64,000 nt of DNA from an uncultured Anaerolineae bacterium (GTDB lineage: Bacteria > Chloroflexota > Anaerolineae > Aggregatilineales > Phototrophicaceae), in assembly GCA_938022205.1 (NCBI GenBank), contig CALIEB010000030.1, forward strand, positions 1 to 64,000, written 5' to 3'. The translations under genes and the position numbers were made by a program. This document shows, piece by piece, positions 20,001 to 26,738 of the stretch. Every line of letters begins with the position of its first letter. The first letter of the stretch is position 1. The notes beneath the pieces were generated by a model. It ran no database searches, was not told the DNA's origin, and saw nothing but the letters and a program-made list of their open reading frames with translations.

Positions 20001-20006
20001 GCGCAT
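14100..20006 (-). CDS. Giant alpha-2-macroglobulin-like secreted protein, thioester lost
   Basis: 1968 residues with an N-terminal signal peptide (1-20, no lipobox). Three Ig-like (Big_5-type) repeats at about 28-132, 133-238 and 241-338 are followed by a bacterial SH3-like domain (about 455-524, VVKAEPNLRARATPQTGQIL). Then come macroglobulin domains (from about 570; RPVYRPDQPVYYRG, bait/A2M region) and an alpha-alpha toroid thioester domain. The thioester motif CxEQ is replaced by F1481-I-E-W1484 within YDFIEWTVSRFLPN, so no covalent trap can form. Bacterial A2Ms often guard periplasm or surface against proteases, usually with pbpC, which is absent here. A TATAAT lies 33 nt upstream. Confidence 0.9.
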   Translation of the reverse strand: MRGRFFLWLLLFIITWTLVAQEAAETPTLAVTEIFPANGSVTAIDARVVVVFNRPVVPLVTSRDQATLPQPLVFTPAVEGVGEWLNTAIYTFKPSIGFAGGTRYEVRIPADSLQSVDGFKLAQDFVATFNTETPRVSRRYPGPADRSVRLDETVQVSFSQPMDRASTERAFTLRVDRDGAPPVRGTFTWNEDSTGFTFKPDALLEIASAYNVSFSDEARAAGGGASLHGEMRTWRFFTVPYPTITGTEPFDGQTDVPTYRGFTLSFASPMDVDSVKARVRISPTPEQEPEVYYYDWSDTITWWFVAYPDTEYTVTVESGMKDIYGNVLEESLVVRYRTASYSPDLSLRAPGSIGFYNAERVPVGLYLSHLNVSHVDLALWQVDKMRFVQELLKGSAYDFRPQPNTDTLLNEWRIPSVAPRNAMRFEFIDLKQQLGGAGDTGCAGVPPSRLKEGDVAVVKAEPNLRARATPQTGQILTLLYPNTQVQVLEPRCVEGVLWWRIRLRDGSPAWVAEAVGEEYLLEPLVAAQVTPVTLPDGMDKLPLGIYHLTAQAPELRQDWYTQRHFMVVANAQLTLKSSPNEVLVWATHVQTGQPIANAPVRLFLDNDRSFTVITDADGLARIAVPRIRSPYDGQVALLDDGRHFGIGYNDWSVELYSFAISANYLPPRYQVYVYTDRPVYRPDQPVYYRGVVRLKDDMRYSIPSDLRTVPVTVYNYANDIVFEDEVALTPNGTFSGTFTLAPDTTLGYHYLEVRLPSEEGADYWQTEGGSVSFNVAQYRLPQFQVSVTPAVSQVVQGDTIDVMVNSRYFFGGAVSNAEVTYSVVASPYDFAYAGRDFFSFGDYNYDEGPAFFYDGSSTRIADGVARSDAQGMVMLTLPATASERGGSQTYLIEASVRDETDQVVSGRAEVVVHQGLLYVGVRPLRYVYNANSAATAEIVTVDWDSQPIANQDVTVRVVERRWSSVQERSPDGRTNWTWEVEEIPLGDAQTLTSDANGLARFEFTPPRGGTYKIYATTRDTRGNTVTSSTLLWVSGRNYVAWRQQNSNRIDLIADKSDYAIGDVAEILIASPFQGAVEALVTVERGGVLKAERITLESNSAVYRLPIEENFAPNVFVSVMLVKGVDENNRVMAHRVGYVQLGVENTRYALTLAVESDTERAEPQQTVTYTVTVTDYTGAPVRAEVGVAVTDLASLSLGEPNSLDILQHFYNRQSLSVRTSTPYVVNADVYTQEILDTFKGGGGGFSEDGIIAVRGEFIDTPYWNATLQTDANGQATFSVRLPDNLTTWRLDARAVANVTPDKLLVGQTTQDLQSTKPLLIRPVTPRFFVVGDEVVLGAVVNNNTDEAQDATVTLAISGVELLDDAAQRVTIAAGGRARVNWRVRVQSVAAVVASFSVRSGSYSDATISPVSKDAQGTLPVYRYDVPEYVGTAGVLRENDTRSEQVLIPSDVVGGELRVKLDYSLASAMLDALEALESQDYDFIEWTVSRFLPNIASYQALEAGGFANPTLRAALDREVNLALQKLAAEQKGDGGWGWSLRDDSNEYVTAYALIGLAAAREAGFTVSNTLIGRAQTFLQTKLIATSASTPVWQLNRQAFMLYALAYSGKHDIGRAAALFDQYLRMDLWAVGLLAQTLHRINPSETTRTDTLVNHLLNQAITSATGIHWQERGHDFRSWNTDTRTTAIALQTLVMLRRDSTLLPQVVRYLMVQRRAEIWETSQETAWAVMALSAWMTASGELDPAYAYTLTLNDGAPLSGNVTRDNVLGDGATLVVAVADLLKQQANTLRISRTGERGALYYTAHLRADLPVTSVEALNKGILLDRRYIDPVSGDPVSEGRVGDLIETRVTIIVPSTRHYIVIEDPLPAGGEGVDPNLLTSAQIGTRPSFGDADPLSYGWGWWWFSQIQFRDDKVTLSATYLPAGTYEFRYTMRLSVPGVYQVIPTTAREFYFPEVYGRTAGSLFTVLPNE

Positions 20007-20090
20007 AACTCCCCCTATCTTGAGTTGGCTATAAAGTCATTATACGATAGTTTCTCGCGCGCTGTTGCCTACGGTTGCGCGCTTATACGC

Positions 20091-20657
20091 CTACTCGTCG
20101 CTTGCGGCGGGGTCTGGCGCGCTCATGCCGCGCACCACCTCCTCGCAGTGCTTGAGCCAGTCGATATAGACGCGCTCGATAGCCATGCCAATTTCCAGCG
20201 TGAGCCGCCAAAACGCGCGAGTGTTCGCCAATTTAGGGTCGTCTGACATGGGTATATCGATGCGCTCGTACTGTGCGAGGCGTGCCTCGTGTCCTTTGCG
20301 CTGTGTGTCGATATGCGACAAGACCGTGTCGCGGTCGAGATAGCCCCCAAAGAACAGCTGTACAAGAAATGGCTCGCGATAAACCGGCAACGGCTGTTCG
20401 GTCGCCAGCCACCGCCGCAGCTCCGCCTTGCCCGCGTCGGTGATGTGGTAGACCTTACGGTTGGGGCGGTCTTGCTGAACTTCTAGGGTATGCTTCACCC
20501 AGCCAGCATCTTCCATCGCTGCCAGCGTGCGATAAATCTGCGTTTGGTCGGCTTGCCAAAAATGAGCAACCGTGTTGTCGAACGCGCGCGTCTTAAGGTC
20601 ATAGCCTGTCATTGGCGTGAACGTGAGCAGCCCGAGAATGGCGTGTGCTAGTGACAT
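20091..20657 (-). CDS. PadR-family transcriptional regulator
   Basis: 188 residues. The N-terminal winged helix is of PadR type (MSLAHAILGLLTFTPMTGYDLK, then QTQIYRTLAAMEDAGWVKHT and RPNRKVYHITDAGKAEL), and the C-terminal Vir/AphA-like helical dimerisation domain runs from about 95 to 175. I chose ATG 20657 because AAGGAG (20665-20670) lies 7 nt upstream; the longer frame reads through its own control region. Divergent from the CPBP protease gene, it likely represses that gene and itself from the shared intergenic dyads. Confidence 0.92.
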   Translation of the reverse strand: MSLAHAILGLLTFTPMTGYDLKTRAFDNTVAHFWQADQTQIYRTLAAMEDAGWVKHTLEVQQDRPNRKVYHITDAGKAELRRWLATEQPLPVYREPFLVQLFFGGYLDRDTVLSHIDTQRKGHEARLAQYERIDIPMSDDPKLANTRAFWRLTLEIGMAIERVYIDWLKHCEEVVRGMSAPDPAASDE

Positions 20658-20685
20658 CCTGTAACTCCTTGCCATGTGGTGACAT

Positions 20686-20714
20686 TTGTCATGAGATAAG
20701 CATGTACATGACAA
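20686..20714. promoter_or_regulatory. Inverted repeat, candidate PadR operator 1
   Basis: TTGTCATG (20686-20693) / CATGACAA (20707-20714), perfect 8-bp arms with a 13-nt spacer; CATGTACATG (20701-20710) is itself palindromic. Placed 29 nt before padR. ATGT/ACAT half-sites are typical for PadR-family operators. Confidence 0.55.
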
Positions 20715-20739
20715 ACGCGCAGCAGACATACATTGTGAT

Positions 20740-20755
20740 AGTATATACTTAAAGT
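20740..20755. promoter_or_regulatory. Overlapping palindromes, candidate PadR operator 2 / protease promoter
   Basis: AGTATATACT (20740-20749) is a perfect palindrome that overlaps ACTT-A-AAGT (20747-20755). Together they form an AT-rich block 43 nt before the CPBP gene, where its -10 region would lie. Confidence 0.45.
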
Positions 20756-20797
20756 CCTATATTTTCTACAGCGAATATATAACTTGAGGAGCTTGCA

Positions 20798-21628
20798 ATG
20801 ACGACCTACACCGCCGAAGAAGACCGAAGACATATCGTAGCCCAGCACCCTATTCTAACGTTTTTTGTCATTGCCTACGCATTTTCATGGGCGATTGGCG
20901 GCTTGCTCATCGCCGACTATCAAGGACTCATCAGCGTCCCTAAAGCGTTGCACTATGCCAGCGCGTTTGGTCCCGCCGTCGCCGCCGTCATCGTGACCGC
21001 GCTCAGCAGCGGGCGCGACGGGTTAGCAGACCTTTGGCAGCGTCTCACGCATTGGCGCGTTGGGCTGCGTTGGTGGTTGATTGGTGTCGGCACGCCCCTA
21101 GCCTTAGCCGTCATAGCCGTTGTCATCTATGCCGTTAGCAACAACACGTTACCAGTTTTGCAACAGTTTGGCGAGGTCGACTACTTGGGCAACATCGGCG
21201 CGCTGGCGGCGTTAGGACTTTGGGTTGCCACCTACGGCTTCGGCGAGGAAATCGGCTGGCGCGGCTTCGCCTTCCACCGCCTGCAAGCGCAAGGTTGGGT
21301 GCGCGCGGCGGTGTTGGTCGGCGTGCTGTGGGGACTTTGGCATCTGCCGTACTTTTTCTACAAGGCGAACTTCATCGCACTGGGCTTGGGCGGCTTCTTC
21401 GGCTACCTCGTCAGCATCATAATGGGGTCGCTGCTGTTGTCGTGGCTGTATCGCGGCGGCGGTCACAGCATCTTGTTGGTCGCGCTTTGGCATGGGTTGT
21501 TCGACTTCGTGAGCGCGTCGCCCATTGCCGAAGGCACAGGCAACGCCGTGCTTAGCGGCATAGTCATCGGCTGGGTGATTCTCATCTTACGTGAGGCAGC
21601 ACGCAGCCAACCCCAAGCGCGGACTTAA
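20798..21628 (+). CDS. CPBP-family intramembrane metalloprotease
   Basis: 276 residues, about seven membrane segments. It carries the Rce1/CPBP (Abi) motifs: EEIGWRG (E150, E151, R155), WHLP with H182, and HGLFD with H232 and D236, which together form the glutamate/histidine active site in the membrane. Bacterial members process or protect peptides such as bacteriocins; the substrate here is unknown. TGAGGAG sits just before the ATG. It is probably controlled by the divergent PadR regulator. Confidence 0.9.
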   Translation: MTTYTAEEDRRHIVAQHPILTFFVIAYAFSWAIGGLLIADYQGLISVPKALHYASAFGPAVAAVIVTALSSGRDGLADLWQRLTHWRVGLRWWLIGVGTPLALAVIAVVIYAVSNNTLPVLQQFGEVDYLGNIGALAALGLWVATYGFGEEIGWRGFAFHRLQAQGWVRAAVLVGVLWGLWHLPYFFYKANFIALGLGGFFGYLVSIIMGSLLLSWLYRGGGHSILLVALWHGLFDFVSASPIAEGTGNAVLSGIVIGWVILILREAARSQPQART

Positions 21629-21678
21629 GGCACACGTTGCCCACGCGAAACCGCACCTTAAAAACGTGACCCGCGTCG

Positions 21679-21687
21679 TGCTATAAT
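21679..21687 (+). promoter_or_regulatory. Extended -10 promoter, probable leaderless start
   Basis: TGCTATAAT; the hexamer ends 6 nt before ATG 21694, so the transcript would begin at or next to the start codon. No Shine-Dalgarno sequence is present. Confidence 0.55.
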
Positions 21688-21693
21688 CGCGGC

Positions 21694-23025
21694 ATGAGAC
21701 CGCTGACGCTAGGCTTCTTGCTCGGGCTGCTGCTGACAGCCTGCCAACCGCAAAGCGCGCAAGTCGCGCCGACCTTTCCGCCCTTTCCAACCATGACCCC
21801 AGGGCAGGCGTTGGTCGGCGTGCTGCCTTTGGACAGCGTACGCCCGCAGATAGAAAGCGGCGACCTGAGCAATCCCGCCACCGCCGCCGCTCTCGCCAAT
21901 CGTCCCACGCCCACGCCCAACCTCTCGCGCTGCCCGCTGGTGACCGGCGGCGGCACGCTCGCGCCCAAGCCCACCAACCCCGACGAAGCCCACCGTGCCA
22001 TCGCCGACTATTTGCAAGCAGGCGGCACGCTGACCGGCTTACAGCGCGCCCTGCGCAACGAGTGGAACGCCATCCCCACCAGCGGCTACTGGCGCGAAGA
22101 GGTCGACTTGACGGGCGAAGGCACGCCCGAGCTGGTCATCGGCTACACCGCGCCACCCAAAGTAGGCGCGCTGCTGGTCTTAGGCTGCTATGAGGGCGTG
22201 TACCAAATTCGCTACACGCTACTCGACGAGACCAGCCCCGACCCACCGACATTAATTTGGTTGGGCGACATGAACAACGCGCCGCCCGCCGAGCTGGTCG
22301 TGGCACGTCCGCTGTGCGTTGTGGCGGAAAGCTGCGACTACGAGACGTTTGTGCTAGCATGGGACAGCGCACGCGGACGTTTTATCAACCTGCTCGACAG
22401 CGCGCTCGTCACGCTCAAGCCGCCGCAAGTGCGTGACATCGACGGCGACGACGTGGCGGAAATCGTCGTCGAGCTGAAAGAGCGCGGCACAGCAGCCACC
22501 GGTCCGCTGCGCACAGGCGTAAACATTTACGACTGGAACGGTTCACAGTACACCCTCTCGATTGTGCAGCTCGACCCGCCGCGCTATCTGGTGCAGGTCG
22601 TGCATGAGGGCGACAAACTCTTCTCACAGCTGGAGATGGAGCGCGCGGTCGCGGCATACACGCTGGCGTTGTCGGGCGAGCTTGACCTGCGCTACTGGTT
22701 TAACGACGAACCCAACACGCTTGTGCCATACACGTTGTATCGCACCATGCTGGCATTGGCGTACTTGGGCGACGTGCGCTTTGGCGACGTGCTGCTAGAA
22801 ATCCAGCAACGGTTTCCCATCGCCGACACGCCCGCCGAAGACATTCCCACCTTTGCGTTGATGGCGTATCGTTTTGCAGCGGCGTTGCAAGCCGTGCAGG
22901 ACTTGCACGCGGCATGCGTAGAAACGCTCAAGGTGCTTGAAGAACGCCCCAACGCGCTCACCTTGCTCAATCGTTACGGCAGGCGCAGTCCCACCTACGC
23001 CCCGTTAGATTTATGTCCATTTTAA
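21694..23025 (+). CDS. Lipoprotein of unknown function
   Basis: 443 residues. A short signal with lipobox LLTAC (C17) leads into a Pro/Thr-rich linker (PTFPPFPTMTP). The folded part contains FG-GAP/VCBS-like calcium-strand echoes (DLTGEGTPELVIGY, DIDGDDVAEIVVEL) spaced about 125 residues apart, then a helical TPR-like region (MERAVAAYTLALSGEL ... TPAEDIPTFALMAYRFAAALQA). Probably exposed on the outer face of the membrane. It is followed 26 nt later by an M20 peptidase in the same direction. Confidence 0.78.
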   Translation: MRPLTLGFLLGLLLTACQPQSAQVAPTFPPFPTMTPGQALVGVLPLDSVRPQIESGDLSNPATAAALANRPTPTPNLSRCPLVTGGGTLAPKPTNPDEAHRAIADYLQAGGTLTGLQRALRNEWNAIPTSGYWREEVDLTGEGTPELVIGYTAPPKVGALLVLGCYEGVYQIRYTLLDETSPDPPTLIWLGDMNNAPPAELVVARPLCVVAESCDYETFVLAWDSARGRFINLLDSALVTLKPPQVRDIDGDDVAEIVVELKERGTAATGPLRTGVNIYDWNGSQYTLSIVQLDPPRYLVQVVHEGDKLFSQLEMERAVAAYTLALSGELDLRYWFNDEPNTLVPYTLYRTMLALAYLGDVRFGDVLLEIQQRFPIADTPAEDIPTFALMAYRFAAALQAVQDLHAACVETLKVLEERPNALTLLNRYGRRSPTYAPLDLCPF

Positions 23026-23051
23026 GCATGTAGAAAGAGGCAATCCCAGCA

Positions 23052-24191
23052 ATGACGCAATTACTCAGCTATTTCCAAAGTCAACAGCAAGCAATGGTCG
23101 ACCTGCTAACGACGCTCGTCAACTACGAGACGTTCACCACCGAAAAGCACATGGTCGACAAGCTGGGCGACTTTATGGAAGCGCAGTTCAAAGAGCTTGG
23201 CGCGTCGTCGGTGACGCGCTTTCCCCAGAAGGAAATCGGCGACATTCTGCTGGCAAAGTGGCACGAAGACGCGGCGGGCAAGCCCATCATGTTCCTTATC
23301 CACATTGACACAGTGTGGCCCACCGGCACGCTGGCAGAGCGTCCTATCCGCGTAGAAGACGGCTGTTTTTACGCGCCCGGCGCGGTCGATATGAAGGGCG
23401 GCATCACGGTGGCACTGTCGGCGTTGCGTGGCTTGCGCGCGCTCAATCTGCTGCCCGAACGTCCGATTTACGTGCTGATGACTAGCGACGAGGAAGTCGG
23501 CAGCGTCCACAGCGAGACGCTGATTAAAGAGATTGCCAAAGACTGCGGGCTGGTGTTGGTGATGGAGCCCGCCACGAAAGAGGGCGCGCTCAAGACGTGG
23601 CGCAAGGGCATCGCCACCTACACGCTGACGATACAAGGTCGTCCGTCGCACGCCGGCAACGCGCCCGAACAAGGCATTAACAGCGTCATCGAGTTCGCCC
23701 AGCAGGCGTTAGAAATTCATAAGCTCAACGATTACAAAAACGGCGTGTCGGTGTCGGTGACGATGGTCAACGGTGGCAGCGCGGGCAACGTCATCCCGGC
23801 GCGCACCGAAGCCTACATCGACACGCGCATGATGACGCAGCAACAGCTTGCCGCGCTGGACGAGGCGTTTGAGCAACTGCATCCGTTTATCCCCGGCGCG
23901 GTGGTCAGCGCGAAGCGTAACCACTACCGTCCGCCGATGGAGCGCAATGCCGCCGCTTACGAGCAAGCCAAGCGCATCGGCGAGGCATACGGTATCAGCG
24001 TGCGCGAGGACGGCAGTGGCGGCGGCAGCGACGGCAACTTCACCGCCGCGCTAGGCATCCCGACGCTAGACGGCTTGGGTCCGCAAGGCGACGGGCTGCA
24101 CGCGCTGCACGAGCATGTCGTACTCGCCAGCCTGCCGCAGCGCGCGACGTTGGTGGCGGGTATCCTGCGCGATTGGGTCTGCGAAAGCTAA
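23052..24191 (+). CDS. M20-family zinc metallopeptidase (carboxypeptidase G2-like)
   Basis: 379 residues, cytoplasmic, no signal. Expected co-catalytic zinc residues are visible: H84 with D86 (HIDTVWP), bridging D113 (GAVDMKGG), catalytic E147 and ligand E148 (SDEEVGS), E172 (MEP), and a His in ALHEHV near residue 361. The dimerisation domain includes GRPSHAGNAPEQGINSV and NGGSAGNVIPARTEAYID. It should cleave a C-terminal amino acid or N-acyl bond; the glutamate-carboxypeptidase subgroup is the best match. Followed by a strong terminator. Confidence 0.92.
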   Translation: MTQLLSYFQSQQQAMVDLLTTLVNYETFTTEKHMVDKLGDFMEAQFKELGASSVTRFPQKEIGDILLAKWHEDAAGKPIMFLIHIDTVWPTGTLAERPIRVEDGCFYAPGAVDMKGGITVALSALRGLRALNLLPERPIYVLMTSDEEVGSVHSETLIKEIAKDCGLVLVMEPATKEGALKTWRKGIATYTLTIQGRPSHAGNAPEQGINSVIEFAQQALEIHKLNDYKNGVSVSVTMVNGGSAGNVIPARTEAYIDTRMMTQQQLAALDEAFEQLHPFIPGAVVSAKRNHYRPPMERNAAAYEQAKRIGEAYGISVREDGSGGGSDGNFTAALGIPTLDGLGPQGDGLHALHEHVVLASLPQRATLVAGILRDWVCES

Positions 24192-24196
24192 CCACA

Positions 24197-24220
24197 GGGG
24201 CAGGTATCTGCCCCTTTTTT
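24197..24220 (+). terminator. Rho-independent terminator after the M20 peptidase
   Basis: GGGGCAG (24197-24203), loop GTAT, CTGCCCC (24208-24214), then T6. The next gene's ATG is only 14 nt further on, so its transcript, if separate, would start inside this region. Confidence 0.88.
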
Positions 24221-24233
24221 GTGTGAGGACAGC

Positions 24234-25046
24234 ATGAACGCGAACATCACAGACGACCGCCCTCACAAGCCGCCTATGGAACGCGAGGAGCTGCGCGAGG
24301 TCATCAGCTTGTCGCTGTGGGCGGGGCAAATGCTGCTGCAGTGGGGCGCGGACACGGCGCGCGTCGAAGAGACCGTACATCGCATCGGCACGGGCTTGGG
24401 CTGCGATTGGTTGGACATCGTCGTCACGGTGGATGCCATCATCGCCACCACGATTAACAACCACGAGTTCCGCACGAAAGTGCGCCGCGCGCCGTTGCGG
24501 GGGGTCAACATGGCGCGCATCGTCGCCATCAACGACGTGAGCTACCAAATCCAACAAGGCGCGTGTGACCGCGCGCAGCTGCGTCGCGCCCTGCGCGCAA
24601 TTGACCAGCAGGGGCATCTCTACAACCGCTGGCTGGTGCTAGTGGGCGTGGCGTTGGCGTGCGCGGCGTTCAGCGACCTGTTCGGCGGCGACGCGGCGAC
24701 CTTCTTAGCGACGCTTGGCGCGGCAGGCACGGCAACTTTTGTGCGCCAAGAGCTGACGAAACGCTATTACAACCCGCTGCTGATTGTTATCGTAGTGGCG
24801 GCGGTGGCGGGTGGACTTGCCAGCGTGCTGGCGCGCCTGCTCGGTAGCGCGACAGTGGCGACGGCAATCGCCGCCAGCGTGCTGCTGTTGGTGCCGGGCG
24901 TGCCGCTCATCAACGCGGCGGAGGACTTCATCAACGGCTACGCGCAAAACGGCATGGTGCGCGCGATTTATGGCGGCATCATCTCGCTGGCGATTGCATT
25001 AGGGCTGGCGTTAGTCATCTGGCTGACGGGGGTCAATGGCATATGA
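24234..25046 (+). CDS. Threonine/serine exporter, N-terminal subunit (ThrE domain)
   Basis: 270 residues. The cytoplasmic N-terminal part (LSLWAGQMLLQWGADTARVEETVHRI ... VTVDAIIATT) is the DUF1212/ThrE signature, and it is followed by about five membrane helices ending in LVIWLTG. It is thought to export Thr/Ser by proton antiport. GAGGA (24224-24228) supports ATG 24234; a TTG at 24219 would sit inside the terminator's T run. Its stop overlaps the next start by ATGA, as expected for a split two-subunit ThrE. Confidence 0.9.
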   Translation: MNANITDDRPHKPPMEREELREVISLSLWAGQMLLQWGADTARVEETVHRIGTGLGCDWLDIVVTVDAIIATTINNHEFRTKVRRAPLRGVNMARIVAINDVSYQIQQGACDRAQLRRALRAIDQQGHLYNRWLVLVGVALACAAFSDLFGGDAATFLATLGAAGTATFVRQELTKRYYNPLLIVIVVAAVAGGLASVLARLLGSATVATAIAASVLLLVPGVPLINAAEDFINGYAQNGMVRAIYGGIISLAIALGLALVIWLTGVNGI

Positions 25047-25525
25047 ACAACGTGCCATTTGTGCTGTTCGTCTTAGAAGATGCGTTTTGGTCAGCGTTGG
25101 CGGCATTAGGCTTCGCCATGCTGTTCAACGTGCCTGTGCGCGCGCTGTTTTGGTGCGCGCTGCTGGGCGCAGTCGGGCACGCGCTGCGCACGACGTTGGT
25201 GGCGGGCGTGGGGCTGCACGTGGTGCCTGCGACGCTGGTCGCGTGCTTGGTGATTGGCACGGGCGCGCGCTGGCGAGCGTACGTCATGAAAATGCCCGCC
25301 AAAGTGTTCCAAGTGACCGCCAGCATTCCGCTGATTCCGGGCGCGTTTGCCTTTCGCGCCATGCTAGGCTTGTTCGCGCTGGCGGGCATGCCCATCGGCA
25401 GCATCACCGAGCCGCTGCAATACGTGGCGTACAACCTCGTGATGACCGGCGCGCTGCTAGGGGCGATTGTCGCGGGCATCATCGCGCCCAAGCTGCTCAT
25501 CACGCACGAGAAACCGGTCGTTTAG
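25043..25525 (+). CDS. Threonine/serine exporter, small subunit (ThrE_2 domain)
   Basis: 160 residues, four to five membrane helices, with the conserved PAKVFQVTASIPLIPGAFAFRAM segment (shown in part: IPLIPGAFAFRAM, about 108-120) typical of the C-terminal half of ThrE proteins. It overlaps the N-terminal subunit gene by 4 nt, so the two halves are translationally coupled and probably form one transporter. Its TAG overlaps the convergent FemAB gene's TAA (TTAG, 25522-25525). Confidence 0.9.
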   Translation: MNNVPFVLFVLEDAFWSALAALGFAMLFNVPVRALFWCALLGAVGHALRTTLVAGVGLHVVPATLVACLVIGTGARWRAYVMKMPAKVFQVTASIPLIPGAFAFRAMLGLFALAGMPIGSITEPLQYVAYNLVMTGALLGAIVAGIIAPKLLITHEKPVV

Positions 25526-26586
25526 CGGCGTAGCAGCGCGCGTACGGCAGGCACAGCGCGCGTATACGCCCAGTAAAGCGGCGCGTGCGGCGCATAATCC
25601 CACGCGCCGACGTGGCGCACGACCTGCCCGCGAAAGCCGCGCTTGAACTCATACACACCCCATAGGCGGTCGCGCTCGTCGAAAACGTCGGGTGCGCCCC
25701 ACATGTCGTAGACCACGTAGCCCTGTGCTTTCGCCCAACGCATCGCCTCCCACTGCAAGGCGTAGTTGGGCATGGTCTCGCGGGCGCGGTTGTCCGACGC
25801 GCCGTAGAAATACCAGCACTTGCGTCCAAAGTGAAAGAGGATGACATGCGCGATAGGCTGCCCCTCGTGTTCGGCAAGCAACGCGTGCGCCAGCCCCGCC
25901 TGCATGAAGTCACGCCACGCCTTTTCGTAGTAGCCAAACGGGCGAATGAGAAAGCCGTCGCGCTCGCCTGTCGTCTGATAGAGCGCGTAGAGCGTGGGCA
26001 AGTCATCCAACGTGGCGACACGCACGGTCACGCCCTTCTTTTCAGCGGTGCGCACCTTGCGGCGCGTGTTTTGGCTCATTTGCGCCAGCAGCGCGTCTTC
26101 GTCCTGCGTGAGGTCGACGCACAGCGTGTTGCGGAACTGCACTTGGTCATCGCTAAACCGCCAGCCGCGTGCCTTGAGCTGGGCGATAAAGCGCGCGCCA
26201 TCGGGATGTGGCGTGTCTTCGTCGCTCTCGGGCAGCCCCGTCGCAGCAATCAGGTCAGGGTCGAGCTTAAGCCAGACCGTCGGGCGGCGACGCGCGTAAG
26301 TCTCCAGCACAGCGAGGATGTCCGCGACGAGGTCGGGTTGGTCGAAATGCGTCACAAACCCTTTGGCAGCATACATCAGCTGTAAGCCCGCCACACGCCG
26401 CACGCCTAAGCTGACCATGCCAACAGTCTGCCCATCGCGTTGAAAGAGCCAGCGCAGCGGCTGCCAGCCGGTTGTTGCCTGCTTAAACGCGCCCCATTCC
26501 CACGTCTGCAAGATATGCGCGTGAGCGAAGGTGCGCAACGTGTCGTTCCAAAGGCTGCGGTCGATGCAAAGGTGCGTCTCTAGCAT
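25522..26586 (-). CDS. FemAB/FemX-type aminoacyltransferase (tandem GNAT fold)
   Basis: 354 residues with two GNAT-like halves. Recognisable FemABX features: HILQTWEWGAFKQ near the N-terminus, NTRRKVRTAEKKGVTVR, FLIRPFGYYEKAW, and the C-terminal GASDNRARETMPNYALQWEAM and YDMWGAPD. Family members add amino acids from aminoacyl-tRNA to peptidoglycan precursors to build cross-bridges. Start ATG 26586 is preferred to ATG 26610, though neither has a strong ribosome site. Alternative: a FemAB-related PEP-CTERM or exopolysaccharide acyltransferase. Confidence 0.85.
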   Translation of the reverse strand: MLETHLCIDRSLWNDTLRTFAHAHILQTWEWGAFKQATTGWQPLRWLFQRDGQTVGMVSLGVRRVAGLQLMYAAKGFVTHFDQPDLVADILAVLETYARRRPTVWLKLDPDLIAATGLPESDEDTPHPDGARFIAQLKARGWRFSDDQVQFRNTLCVDLTQDEDALLAQMSQNTRRKVRTAEKKGVTVRVATLDDLPTLYALYQTTGERDGFLIRPFGYYEKAWRDFMQAGLAHALLAEHEGQPIAHVILFHFGRKCWYFYGASDNRARETMPNYALQWEAMRWAKAQGYVVYDMWGAPDVFDERDRLWGVYEFKRGFRGQVVRHVGAWDYAPHAPLYWAYTRAVPAVRALLRR

Positions 26587-26654
26587 GATGGTCTCGCTTT
26601 CTATCGGCATGATAGCGTGAGGGCGTGAGCTGTCAAGCGGCGAAACTTTTAGCA

Positions 26655-26673
26655 GATGCGATAGTATTGCATC
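26655..26673. promoter_or_regulatory. Near-palindrome upstream of the KimA-like gene
   Basis: GATGCgATA-g-TATtGCATC: 19 bp, one mismatched pair. It lies 66 nt before the transporter start and could be an operator or the stem of a short leader hairpin. No c-di-AMP riboswitch is visible here. Confidence 0.4.
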
Positions 26674-26738
26674 CTAAAAAAAACGGATGTAGGATAAGCA
26701 TGTCCCAACCGATTTCTTCATAAGGTAGGCAAAAAAGC

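Noticed and set aside
26611-26738. c-di-AMP (ydaO) riboswitch upstream of the KimA-like gene
   Set aside because: The 128-nt gap lacks the conserved riboswitch core; only a short near-palindrome is visible.
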